Part shown: piece by piece, positions 44,485-53,606 of the stretch
Numbering within the stretch: position 1 is the stretch's first letter
Layout of the letters: each line of letters begins with the position of its first letter
Origin: Lachnospiraceae bacterium AM48-27BH
GTDB lineage: Bacteria; Bacillota; Clostridia; Lachnospirales; Lachnospiraceae
Assembly: GCA_003478355.1 (NCBI GenBank)
Contig: QUFC01000024.1
Span: 1-59,098 of the forward strand
Length of the DNA: 59,098 nucleotides
Direction of reading: 5' to 3'
Translations under genes and position numbers: made by a program
Notes under the pieces: model-generated
What the model saw: only the letters and a program-made list of their open reading frames with translations
Told to the model about the DNA's origin: nothing
The model's database searches: none

Positions 44485-45879
44485 CTATCCATATACATGA
44501 ATTCCAGGTCCATTGACACCTGCTAAATGTTTCTGACCTCTTCCGGCTACTGCCTCATGAGTTCCATCCACTCTTGGATCCACATATTTATAGAACCAGG
44601 CTTCCAGGTTCTGTTTCATCTTCTGAATGATCTCCTGGCTGTCCGGATCATCAATCAGGTTCTTAGTCTCCTTCGGATCATTGACCAGATCATAGCACTC
44701 GTTCGGACCAAATGGATATCTCCATACTAACTTGTACTTTCCGTCACAGATCATTCTGCATGGTCCATATTCATCGAATACAACAACCTGAGCATCTTCC
44801 TCTGTGCTGTTGCCCATCATCTGACGGCAAAAGCTCTTACCTGGAAGAGTCGGATCATCCGGGCACTCAAGACCTAAATATTCAAGCAGCGTTGGCATAA
44901 AATCATATCCACTGCACATTGCCTTACATACTGCGCCTTCCGGAATTTTTCCCGGCTGGCTTGCAATAAACGGTACCTTCACCGATGAATCATACATATT
45001 TACCGGAAATGTTCCATTTCCTTTGCCCCAGACGCCGTGATGTCCACAGTTAAAGCCATTGTCACTGGTAAATATGATCAGAGTATCATCCAGCAGGTTA
45101 TCTGCTTCCAGTTTATCCATGATCCTGCCGATATTGGCATCCATTGCTGTCACTGCCGCAAAATAACCGATCAGGCATTCTCTCGGATAACGGTATCCAT
45201 CTACATCGTTCACTTTTGCCCATGGATGAATCTCTTCCTGTGGACAGCTTTCGAATTTACAATCTTTGTACACTCGTGTGTACTCTTCTGGATGACAGTT
45301 CATCCATGGAGAATGCGGAGCTGTATAATGAACGCTTAAGTAAAATGGCTTCTCGCTTCCTTTTTGTTCATCAAGAAAATGGATTGCTTCATCTGTGATC
45401 ACATCCGTGATGTAGCCCGGTTCCTGAACCAGCTTCCCGTTGCGGATCATAGGCGCATTATAGTATGGACCGCCTCCCTTCTGGTGTGTATACCAGAAAG
45501 AAAAACCTTTTTGTGGAAGCATACCGGCACCAAGATGCCACTTACCGCTCAGTCCACATGTATATCCGTTCTCAGCCAGGACATCAGTATAACCGCGATG
45601 TTCTTTCAAAAACTCGATGGACTCCTGCTCTGCCCCACCGTTTCCACCACTTAAATAGTCATGGATTCCATGCTGTGAAGGAATCTTACCGGTCAGCAGG
45701 GAGGCCCTGGCTGGAGAGCACACCGGTGATACACAATAAAAGTTCTCAAACCGTGTTCCTCTCTCAGCCAGTCTGTCCAAATTAGGTGTTTTGATCTCAG
45801 GATTTCCATAGCAGCCCATTGCCCAACTGCCCTGGTCATCTGATAAGATCATCACTACATTTGTCTTCTTCTCCCCCAT
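44485..45879 (-). CDS. Cytoplasmic Cys-type sulfatase
   Basis: A 464-residue arylsulfatase-fold enzyme. The formylglycine motif CSPAR (C-x-P-x-R) is near residue 54 within YCVSPVCSPARASLLTG. The metal-binding N-terminus MILSDDQGSWAMGCYG and a later FTSDNGFNCGHHG are intact. There is no signal peptide, unlike most gut sulfatases, so desulfation probably happens inside the cell after ABC import; the cysteine must be oxidised by a sulfatase-maturating enzyme not in this window. An 18-bp copy of the lacI operator lies inside the gene at 45267-45284. Substrate is not readable; an N-acetyl-hexosamine sulfate fits the operon. Confidence 0.92.
   Translation of the reverse strand: MGEKKTNVVMILSDDQGSWAMGCYGNPEIKTPNLDRLAERGTRFENFYCVSPVCSPARASLLTGKIPSQHGIHDYLSGGNGGAEQESIEFLKEHRGYTDVLAENGYTCGLSGKWHLGAGMLPQKGFSFWYTHQKGGGPYYNAPMIRNGKLVQEPGYITDVITDEAIHFLDEQKGSEKPFYLSVHYTAPHSPWMNCHPEEYTRVYKDCKFESCPQEEIHPWAKVNDVDGYRYPRECLIGYFAAVTAMDANIGRIMDKLEADNLLDDTLIIFTSDNGFNCGHHGVWGKGNGTFPVNMYDSSVKVPFIASQPGKIPEGAVCKAMCSGYDFMPTLLEYLGLECPDDPTLPGKSFCRQMMGNSTEEDAQVVVFDEYGPCRMICDGKYKLVWRYPFGPNECYDLVNDPKETKNLIDDPDSQEIIQKMKQNLEAWFYKYVDPRVDGTHEAVAGRGQKHLAGVNGPGIHVYG
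45267..45284. promoter_or_regulatory. Intragenic copy of the LacI-type operator
   Basis: TGTACACTCGTGTGTACT, identical over 18 bases to the site downstream of the lacI -10 at 48358-48375. It lies in the sulfatase coding region, three kilobases from the promoter. Confidence 0.6.
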
Positions 45880-45893
45880 GATTTTCCTTTCAT

Positions 45894-47240
45894 TTATGGA
45901 ATGATTGGTTCCACTGCTGTCTCAAAGCTCTGAAGTGCAGAATCTACATCTTCGCCGCCTACTGTGATCGCCTGTCCTAATGCACATACCTCTAAGTTGA
46001 ACTCAGATAAGGTTGGGAACATATAAACCGGCTCAGCCATCTCTACAGAATTACCAGCATTGTTTAAGATCGGGCTGTCTTTTAATGCAGCCATGTTCTC
46101 CATGGATTTCTTTGCTGGGAATGCAGGTGTGATGGTTGCGATATAATCATTCAAAACCTCTGGTGTAATTACATACTGGATAAAGTTCTTAACTGCCTCA
46201 TTGTGTGCCGGACCATTGTCAACTGCTACGAAGCAGTGAGACTGTAATGTAGAAGCGCCATCGCCGTCGCCGCCCTTTAATGGAGCTGCTGCTGCTGCGA
46301 AATCAGCTACATCCGGGTTGATGGATCTTGCGCCGTTGTAACCCCAGGAGTTGTCATAGTACATAGCCAGCTGTCCTAATGCAAACAGGTTTCTTAAATC
46401 CTTTGGTTTTGCGTTCTGTGGGTTGTACTGTTTCTCATCTAAGAGCTTTAACATATCTAATGCGTCATGTAAGCCCTTATTATCGGTATTTAAGGTGCCA
46501 TTCTCATCAAAGAAAGTGCCGCCGAAGTTTGCTGCAAATGCCTGTAAAGAAGAACCGATCACGATAACGGAAGCAGTTGGCTGGCCAAAAGCATATACCT
46601 TATTGCCATCATCGGTTGTTAACTGGGATAACTTCTCAGCCATCTCTAACATCTCATCATAGGTGGTAGGTGGTGTGTTTGGATCCAGTCCTGCCTTCTC
46701 AAATAAATCTTTGTTATAGAATAACAGGGATGGAGATACATATAATGGAGCACCATATACCTTTCCATCAATGGAATGTGCCTCTAATACGTTTGGATAA
46801 TAATCTGCAAGAAAATCTGCATCCAGGATCTCGTCCATAGGAGCAGCCAGACCTGCGTCCTCTAATGCAGGGATCCAGATCATCTCACTGAAGATCAGAT
46901 CTACACGGTCGCCGCCGCCTGCCATATTGATTACCTGGTTTAAGATCTCACCATAAGGAGCGGTAACCCATTCGATCGTAACGTTTGGATATTTTGCTTC
47001 ATAATCATTCTTTACCTTGGTCCAGAATTCCTCATAGCCCTTCTCTAAAACTGCGTAGTTTGCAATTTTTAAAGTAACAGGCTCCGTGGATCCCTCTGTT
47101 GCCTCTGCCTTACTTTCTGCTGCAGTTGTCTCTGCCGCTGCAGGTGCTGCCGTTGTCTCTGTTGTTTTTCCCCCTCCAGAGCATGCAGTTGTAGCAACCA
47201 TGGCTGCTGCCATTGTCAGCGCTAACATACGTTTTTTCAT
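45894..47240 (-). CDS. Extracellular sugar-binding lipoprotein of the ABC transporter
   Basis: A 448-residue solute-binding protein of the CUT1 type. Signal peptide MKKRMLALTMAAAMVATTAC with the lipobox cysteine at about residue 20, then a Thr/Ala/Glu-rich linker and the periplasmic-binding fold (LKIANYAVLEKGYEEFWTKV, APLYVSPSLLFYNKDLFEKA). It captures the sugar outside the membrane for the two permeases downstream. ATG 47240 has AAGGAAGG upstream. A small CACAGG/CCTGTG hairpin lies 28 bases upstream, between lacI and this gene, and may adjust relative expression. Confidence 0.94.
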   Translation of the reverse strand: MKKRMLALTMAAAMVATTACSGGGKTTETTAAPAAAETTAAESKAEATEGSTEPVTLKIANYAVLEKGYEEFWTKVKNDYEAKYPNVTIEWVTAPYGEILNQVINMAGGGDRVDLIFSEMIWIPALEDAGLAAPMDEILDADFLADYYPNVLEAHSIDGKVYGAPLYVSPSLLFYNKDLFEKAGLDPNTPPTTYDEMLEMAEKLSQLTTDDGNKVYAFGQPTASVIVIGSSLQAFAANFGGTFFDENGTLNTDNKGLHDALDMLKLLDEKQYNPQNAKPKDLRNLFALGQLAMYYDNSWGYNGARSINPDVADFAAAAAPLKGGDGDGASTLQSHCFVAVDNGPAHNEAVKNFIQYVITPEVLNDYIATITPAFPAKKSMENMAALKDSPILNNAGNSVEMAEPVYMFPTLSEFNLEVCALGQAITVGGEDVDSALQSFETAVEPIIP

Positions 47241-47310
47241 AACTTGTACCTTCCTTTCTTTATTTAACACAGGTTATCCTGTGCTCATTACACCCCTGTC
47301 TCCCATCTGA

Positions 47311-48330
47311 TCACTCAGTTCTGGTACTCTCTCTCTTAATCAATATGCTGTCATACACTACGCTCTCCGGTTGTTCCCCAGCAACCATCGCCACGATCAT
47401 ATCGATCGCAGTTTTCGCAATGTGTTTCTGATCCATCTGGATCGTCGTCATCTTCGGCGAGCAGAACCGGCTGATGCTGGAATCATCAAATCCAACAACC
47501 TTGATGTCCTCCGGAACCCGGTATCCACTCTGGATTGCCGCCTGCATCGCAGTGTGTGCGATATAATCATCTTTTCCAAAGATTCCATCGATCTTCATGC
47601 CGCTCTGAAGCTTCTGCTTCATCACCTCTGCCAGTTCTTCTTCGCTGTGGCAGCCACAGATCATGTAATCCTCTGTCAATGGGATTCCGTTGGCCTCCAG
47701 CTCATCAATAACACCCTGGAGTCTTAAATCATCCGGTTTACTTGGATGACCATTTTTACTGATCCTGTCTGCAAAAACGATATTCCGGCAGCCACAATCC
47801 AGCAGATGCCGTATCGCCTTTCTGGCTCCCTGATATAGTCCTGTTCCTAAAAGAGCAACTCTTCCAGAATACTCCTGTATCTTCCATCTTCGAAATACTA
47901 CAACCGGAATCCCGGCTCTGGTAAATTCCTCCACATATTCCGGTGAAAAGCTTCCGGAGCTGATGATGATCCCATCATACTGACGGCTGATGACCTGTGA
48001 TGCGAACTCCTTGGTATTTCTGTTCCCGCAAAGGGAGATCAGATAACCGGCATCGTAGGCATATTGATCCATCTCATTTACAATATTAGCAAAATATTCA
48101 TTCGTAATGTGGTCTGCGATGAACAAGATCTGATTGCTGGGTTTTCCCTTCAGCGCTCTCGCCACATTGTTCGGCCGGTAATTCAATACCCGCACCGCTT
48201 CTTCAACCCGCTCTCTCTTATCCTTCGCCACATATCGGTTATTATTGATCACATAAGAAACAATCGTTTCACTGACCCCCGCCAGTGCCGCTACATCTGC
48301 CCTGGTTACTCGTTCTTTCTTATTGCCCAT
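47311..48330 (-). CDS. LacI-family transcriptional regulator
   Basis: A 339-residue repressor. HTH VTRADVAALAGVSETIVSYV at residues 7-26 with hinge helix PNNVARALKGK near 53-63, then the sugar-binding domain (FIADHITNEYFANIVNEMDQ; VKVVGFDDSSISRF near 278). AGAGGA precedes the ATG. It heads the operon with the binding protein, and its own promoter carries a palindromic operator whose sequence recurs in the sulfatase gene and, as half-sites, at the isomerase-like gene. It therefore probably governs all of them; the inducer is likely the imported amino sugar or its phosphate. Confidence 0.94.
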   Translation of the reverse strand: MGNKKERVTRADVAALAGVSETIVSYVINNNRYVAKDKRERVEEAVRVLNYRPNNVARALKGKPSNQILFIADHITNEYFANIVNEMDQYAYDAGYLISLCGNRNTKEFASQVISRQYDGIIISSGSFSPEYVEEFTRAGIPVVVFRRWKIQEYSGRVALLGTGLYQGARKAIRHLLDCGCRNIVFADRISKNGHPSKPDDLRLQGVIDELEANGIPLTEDYMICGCHSEEELAEVMKQKLQSGMKIDGIFGKDDYIAHTAMQAAIQSGYRVPEDIKVVGFDDSSISRFCSPKMTTIQMDQKHIAKTAIDMIVAMVAGEQPESVVYDSILIKRESTRTE

Positions 48331-48357
48331 GGTAGATTCCTCTTTTATTATTTATTG

Positions 48358-48375
48358 TGTACACTCGTGTGTACT
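48358..48375. promoter_or_regulatory. LacI-type operator at the lacI promoter
   Basis: TGTACACTCGTGTGTACT, an imperfect palindrome (TGTACAC / GTGTACT), 6 to 24 bases downstream of the -10 element, where bound repressor would block initiation. Confidence 0.75.
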
Positions 48376-48381
48376 ATATAA

Positions 48382-48410
48382 ATAATACAATGCAGCTTAT
48401 GTTTTGTCAA
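48382..48410 (-). promoter_or_regulatory. Promoter of the lacI-led amino-sugar operon
   Basis: Consensus TTGACA (48405-48410), 17-base spacer, TATTAT (48382-48387) on the minus strand. Confidence 0.82.
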
Positions 48411-48504
48411 TCCTATTTGGTATTTGTATCTATAACATTTTTATCTATATAACATCGAATCCCTATTACCGTCCATGCATTGCACGAACGGTAATGGACC
48501 TTTT

Positions 48505-49850
48505 CTATGCCTCGATGACCGGAATCTGTAACAGTCCGCAGATTTCTTTTAATTCTGCCGCCACATCATCCCAGACCAGACTGTAGTGATGCGGAACGCC
48601 TTCTGCAATGATCTGCTCGACCACCTGACGAACCGGTTTTTCTATCTTCACATTCGCCATCACACCTCTGGTGTAGCGATCCATGTCCACTGCTTCTCCC
48701 TTTAAAAGGAACAGCTTATACTGGCCATCAATGTTGCAGAATCTTGCGATCGTCACTTTACCAGGCTTTAATGCACCCCAGAATGCAGTACCCTGTCCGG
48801 CTAGCGGATGATTTCTCAGCAGTAACTCATATTTCGGATTCGCCAGAGATGGAGCTGCATTGCCACAGTGCCAGAAAGTCATGATGTTCTTCTCTTCATC
48901 AATATTGATCATATCGGTAATGAGGTTGGAAGTCCGGTCAGATAATGTTCCGCGATCTGTGCGATCTCTGCATCCACATCTCCCTCGCATCCGATGTTCA
49001 CATGATCATCTGCCAGTCTTCCAAGGACTGCACATGGAGTTGTATGAAGATTTCCCATCTCCGGCCAGCACTTGATGGTTGCAAAATCATAATTCTGCGC
49101 TGCCATCACTTCCTTTAAGGCCAGATAAAGTCTGGAATGATTCTCCAGATGTCCTTCTGGAAGGGTATCCATGTTGTAGGTTTCTTCCATCTTCTTCATG
49201 TCTGCCTGACACGCTTCGTCCGGAATCTGTGCCATCTTGTCAAATACTACCTTCAGATCTGTCTCTTCGATCTTGATCCCGAATGTCCGACGGATCAGCC
49301 CTTCGTCAAATGCACAGTTGTAAAATGCAGTTGGACGATATCCCAGCAGTCCAAGATTTGTGTACTTCATCGCCTTTACCGTATGATAAGCCATCACCAG
49401 TGCTTTTACTTTTCCTGCCGCCCGCTCATCATCCAGACTTCCATATACCGTATGGTAAGTCTTACCAAGTCTCCGCAATGATGCTGCATTCATGGTCATG
49501 GCACATAATGCGTTGGCATATAACCTGGTGTTCTTTTCAAATGGGACTTCGTATGGCGCCCACAGAATGATCGGCACATCCAGCATCTCTGTCAGGTAAG
49601 CCGCCGCATCATCCCCTGTAAACGCGCCGTACACCATCACCACCAGATCTACAGAATTCTCTTTGAACTGTTCCACGATCTCTTCCAGTGCCTGACTGGT
49701 GCATCCGATCTGGCTGGCCTTCACCACGTCCACTTCTGGAAGATTCTTCTCAAGCCACTCTCCATACTCCCGGTCTCGCTGTTCTGGAAGCTCCTTCGGC
49801 CATCGTCCGGAATAAGTCGTTACAAACCCCAGATGTAACTTTTTCTTCAC
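48505..49850 (-). CDS. L-fucose/L-arabinose isomerase-family protein (frameshifted)
   Basis: About 448 residues when joined. The N-terminal part reads LHLGFVTTYSGRWPKEL, with QIGCTSQALEEIVEQF and AFTGDDAAAYLTEML typical of the fucose isomerase fold. The C-terminal part holds EKNIMTFWHCGNAAPSLA, a metal-site region. The first frame stops at 48909 just after LTGLPTSLPI; one extra base near 48918-48921 would read PTSLTDMINIDEEKN and join both halves. GTG 49850 has GGGAGG 7 bases upstream. Its promoter carries two inverted operator half-sites matching the LacI operator, so it belongs to the sulfatase regulon. True substrate unknown. Confidence 0.8.
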
Positions 49851-49897
49851 AATCACGCCTCCCTTGTTTCGTTGAAGTGCTTAATTTCAAAAGCATA

Positions 49898-49939
49898 AAC
49901 TCGTGTGTATATGGCTATATTATCATATACACACGAGTT
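49898..49939. promoter_or_regulatory. Perfect inverted repeat with LacI-type half-sites at the isomerase promoter
   Basis: AACTCGTGTGTATATG and its exact complement CATATACACACGAGTT are separated by 10 bases. Each arm shares ACTCGTGTGTA with the lacI operator. One arm fills the -35/-10 spacer and the other covers the likely start point. Confidence 0.8.
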
Positions 49940-49944
49940 GTCAA
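49917..49944 (-). promoter_or_regulatory. Promoter of the isomerase-like gene
   Basis: TTGACA (49939-49944), 16-base spacer, TAATAT (49917-49922) on the minus strand. Confidence 0.7.
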
Positions 49945-49978
49945 TAGGTTTGCAGTTATTTTATCAATAATATTTCTA

Positions 49979-51439
49979 TTATGAATGGTTTTTCCAGAAT
50001 CGTATATTCTTTCGCCTTATATTCCTCACCCGCCGCTTAGTGCTCCGCGCACTTGAAGTGGGGGAATGCTTATCTGCGTTCAATTTCTTTTTCAAATACC
50101 GGTAACACGGAACAGACACCACCGGAAGAGATGCCAGCCAGGCCATGCCATCCTGGATATAATAGGCATACACACCGATCAATGCCGGGCCGAAGGCAAC
50201 GGTCAATGTTCTCATAAAAAACTGCAGGATTCCTGCGATCACTGCATATCTTGGATACCCAAGAGTCTGGATCGTAACTCTGTGAAGGTACATCGGTGTC
50301 ATCAGAAGCATGCAGGCTACCAGCACATGAGTATTGGAGCTGGCCACCGTAAATGCCATTTCATAAGCCTTTGGATCATTTGCAGATAAAAAGAGAGGGA
50401 TCACATAGCCCTGCACTGCAAATACGATCACGATCATCAGGGCTGTCAGACCAATTCCGATGCCTGTGATCTGAACCAGCCCCTTCTTGATCCGGTCAAA
50501 CCGGCCGGCCCCAAGATTCTGACCCACATAAACACTGACTCCCGTCTGGATCGCGATGATGATCGCCTCCAGCAGACCAAAAATCTTTCCACAAGCCGCG
50601 ATTCCGGCGGTGAAATAAGAACCGATCTGGTTCGTATGCTTGGACACAAAGAAACCTCCCATAGAGATCACCAGACTGTTAAAAAACATTGGTGCCCATA
50701 AACCGGACAGCTCTTTTATCAATTTCCAATCCACCTTTAAATCCGAAGCCCGCAGGCGGAAAACCGGTGTTTTCACCGCCGCCCACAGGGCAATTCCCAT
50801 GGACACAAACTGGGCGATCCAGGTGGCTGCTGCCGCACCAGTCACTCCCCAGTGAAAAACCAGGACAAACATCAGATCCAGGACTACATTGACAATCGTG
50901 GAAATAGTCATAGACCAGAAGGTAATACTGCTGTTGCCATAGGCACGCAGCAGGCTGGCCGTAATATTGTAGACCAATCCGCAGGGAATCGTCAGGATAA
51001 AGATCACCAGATACCTTCTGGTCATATGGATCACATCCGGCTGAACGCTCAGCAGCCGCATGATATGTTCCGTCTGCCACAAAAGCACTGCCGTTACCGC
51101 GATTCCAAGACCAATACTGATAAAAATACCATTGGCCACAATGCCGCGAAAGCCTTCTTCGTCATGATTGCCCACCCGGACAGAGCCGGAAATACTGAAG
51201 GCATTGGAACAATCCCGCAAAAACGCATTGATCAGCCAGCATACCCAGCTGATACACCCCACGGCTGCCAGGGCATCCACTCCGACAAATTTTCCAACTA
51301 CCACTGCGTCAACGATCGAATATAATTGCTGGAACAGATTGCCAAATACCAGTGGAAAAGAGAATGTCAAAATCATTTTCCAGGCTGTTCCCTCTGTCAT
51401 ATCCATGGCTGCTGCGCCTTTACTCTGCAATTTTCTCAT
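49979..51439 (-). CDS. MATE-family multidrug/metabolite efflux transporter with repeat-derived tail
   Basis: A 486-residue, 12-helix antiporter; MTEGTAWKMILTFSFPLVFG and LFQQLYSIVDAVVVGKFVG form the typical MATE opening. It exports drugs or metabolites with Na+ or H+. ATG 51439 has AAAGGA upstream; the longer frame to 51544 runs through a hairpin-rich gap. The natural end seems to be near YRYLKKK. The last 34 codons (NADKHSPTSSARSTKRRVRN and on) come from repeat family B at 50024-50083. Confidence 0.88.
   Translation of the reverse strand: MRKLQSKGAAAMDMTEGTAWKMILTFSFPLVFGNLFQQLYSIVDAVVVGKFVGVDALAAVGCISWVCWLINAFLRDCSNAFSISGSVRVGNHDEEGFRGIVANGIFISIGLGIAVTAVLLWQTEHIMRLLSVQPDVIHMTRRYLVIFILTIPCGLVYNITASLLRAYGNSSITFWSMTISTIVNVVLDLMFVLVFHWGVTGAAAATWIAQFVSMGIALWAAVKTPVFRLRASDLKVDWKLIKELSGLWAPMFFNSLVISMGGFFVSKHTNQIGSYFTAGIAACGKIFGLLEAIIIAIQTGVSVYVGQNLGAGRFDRIKKGLVQITGIGIGLTALMIVIVFAVQGYVIPLFLSANDPKAYEMAFTVASSNTHVLVACMLLMTPMYLHRVTIQTLGYPRYAVIAGILQFFMRTLTVAFGPALIGVYAYYIQDGMAWLASLPVVSVPCYRYLKKKLNADKHSPTSSARSTKRRVRNIRRKNIRFWKNHS
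50024..50083. repeat. Dispersed repeat family B, copy 1
   Basis: A 60-bp unit, 58 of 60 identical to 54530-54589, starting CCTCACCCGCCGCTTAGTG and ending GAATGCTTATCTGCGTTCAA. Internal arms CCGCTT/AAGTGG-like can pair. It is read in frame by the MATE gene. Confidence 0.8.
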
Positions 51440-51494
51440 GTTCTTTTTTCCTTTACATCCACATTCAAGTCGAACGTCCGTGAAACTTGGCGCG

Positions 51495-51538
51495 TGATTC
51501 TGGTCAGCGTAAGCTGACATATTCTTTACAGAATCACT
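51495..51538. other. Nested hairpin between the two MATE genes
   Basis: TGATTCTG / CAGAATCA arms enclose GTCAGC / GCTGAC, in the gap between the two MATE genes. No T-tract. It may be a repeat-derived element. Confidence 0.4.
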
Positions 51539-51549
51539 GCGCATCCTGC

Positions 51550-52916
51550 TTATTCTTCCTGGTCGATCAGATCTTCTTTTTCAACATGTTCCATGTTTTT
51601 GAAGATCAGCATGCAGATTACCACTGATAAAACGATCGAAATATAATCCGCTGCCGGCTGGGCATAAATAACTCCGTCCAGGCCAAACATACCATTTAAA
51701 ATAAGAATCAGAGGGATAAATACCAATCCCTGACGGCAGATAGTCAGAATCAGGGACGGAAGAGCCTTTCCCATACCCTGGATCGTATTGATACACAGGA
51801 ACATGATTCCAATTACCGGACCAGATAACTGCAGGGCAATGATCATCTGGATGCCATAATTTACTACGTCGGCATCATTAATAAACATCCGGATGATGCT
51901 CTGTCTTGCAACAACCATAAGTAATGTCAGCACGGTACCCATGACTACTGCACACAGTCCGGAAAACGGAACACCTGCATCAGACGTTTTTTATTTCTTG
52001 CACCATAATTATAACCGATCAACGGCTGAATTCCCGCGCAGAGACCGATCTGCAGCAGAACTACCAGCATATTGACCTTTGTAGCCACTCCCATAGCTGC
52101 TACCGGCGTATCTCCGTAGCTGGCCAGCATCTGATTTAATACCATGTTGGCACAGCTCATCAGAATGTTATTCAAAGAAGCTGGAATACCGATTGACGCT
52201 ACGCTGAACGGGATATTCTCTCCCAGCTTGAAATCGTGGATGTTAATGGACAAGCTGGATCTTTTTCTTAAGAAATAACCCAGGTAAAACAGGCTTGCCG
52301 CCATGTTTCCAATCACCGTTGCCACAGCAGCACCCACAACGCCCCAGCCTAACACCAGGATCATGATCGGATCCAGAACAATATTGACGATAGTTCCGAT
52401 CAGATTACCAATCATGGACTCTCTTGCCGCACCTTCACCTCTTAAAATATTACCAAAAGCAGTGCCAAACATGATAAAGGGCGCTCCTAAAGCAATAAAA
52501 AACAGATAGTCTCTGGCATAATCAATGGTATTTTCACTGGCGCCGATCAGTTTTAAGATCAATTCCATTCCTAAAATGGAAACCACTGCCATAAAAATAC
52601 CAACGCCCAGGGAACCGTAACAGCAGAATGCGGAAATATGCTTCGCTTTCTCCGGTTTGTGTTCTCCCAATGCCCTGGAAATAGCAGAACTGCCGCCGAT
52701 TCCAAACAGATTGCCCAATGCCATAAATACCATAAAAATTGGTGTCGCCAAAGAAACGGCTGCCACCTTCATAGGGTCGTTGGTCTGACCAATAAAAAAG
52801 GTATCTGCCATGTTGTAGATGACCACAACCAGCATCGAGATCATGGTCGGGATCGCCATCACTGCTACTGCTTTGGATACCGGTGCTTTCTCAAAAAGTT
52901 CCTGATTCTTATTCAT
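51550..52916 (-). CDS. MATE-family efflux transporter (frameshifted)
   Basis: About 455 residues when joined. MNKNQELFEKAPVSKAVAVM and MADTFFIGQTND mark the N-terminal half; the first frame ends just before 51945 as FRFPDCVQ. One more T in the run of four (A run at 51963-51966 on plus) gives FRFSGLCAVVMGTVLTLLMV, continuing into the frame seen to 51550 (GIQMIIALQLSGPVIGIMFL). ATG 52916 has GGAG upstream and overlaps the end of scpB by context only (1-base gap). Confidence 0.88.
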
Positions 52917-52917
52917 G

Positions 52918-53553
52918 TTACTCCAAATCCTCCTGTGTATCTTCCTGTCCAGCTTCATCAAACCGGACTTTCATTTCCTCTTCCACTTCAACACGGATCT
53001 CCTCCTCACGAACCGGATCCATATCTGGCAGATTTTCTGTAGAACCGATGCCGAAACGGCGCAAAAACTCCTCTGTGGTGGCAAATAACGCCGGGTGTCC
53101 CGGTGCATCCAGTCTGCCCACTTCCTGCACCAGGTTATATTCCACCAGACGGTTGACTGCATGATCCGACTTGACTCCGCGGATCTTCTCAATCTCCATC
53201 TTTGTCACCGGCTGCTTATACGCGATGATGGAAAGCGTCTCCAACACCACCTCGCTGAGCACCTGCTTCTTAGGAGAAGCCGCCACCCGGATCAGATTCT
53301 CATAAAATCCGGTCCTGGTACACATCTGATAACTGTCCTCCAGCTCGATGATCTCCATGCCCCGCTCTTCTTTATCATAGCGGACTTTCAGCCGTTCAAC
53401 CGCCTGTCTGGTTTCCTCTTCACTCTGCCCTGTGGCAATGGCCAGCTGACGCAGTTCCACTGATTTTCCCATGGTAAACAGTACTGCCTCGACCACAGCC
53501 TCCAGATGCTTTTCTAATTGTTTTTCTTTTCTCGTCTGCTTCTTTTCTTCCAT
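52918..53553 (-). CDS. scpB: Segregation and condensation protein B
   Basis: A kleisin-interacting winged-helix protein of the SMC-ScpAB condensin. 211 residues: HLEAVVEAVLFTMGKSVELR, first WH near 15-90, TLSIIAYKQPVTKMEIEKIR and GVKSDHAVNRLVEYNLVQEV in the second, and GRLDAPGHPALFATTEEFLR, a strongly conserved block. It lies 53 bases downstream of scpA. Confidence 0.95.
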   Translation of the reverse strand: MEEKKQTRKEKQLEKHLEAVVEAVLFTMGKSVELRQLAIATGQSEEETRQAVERLKVRYDKEERGMEIIELEDSYQMCTRTGFYENLIRVAASPKKQVLSEVVLETLSIIAYKQPVTKMEIEKIRGVKSDHAVNRLVEYNLVQEVGRLDAPGHPALFATTEEFLRRFGIGSTENLPDMDPVREEEIRVEVEEEMKVRFDEAGQEDTQEDLE

Positions 53554-53606
53554 TCTTCCATCCTATTTAAAATCCCGGGAGCTTGCAGCCGTTGGTTTCA
53601 TACCCC

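Noticed and set aside
48467..48494. ATTACCGT/ACGGTAAT arms after the isomerase-like gene as a terminator
   Set aside because: The stem is short, the loop is 12 bases and no T-tract follows on the minus strand.
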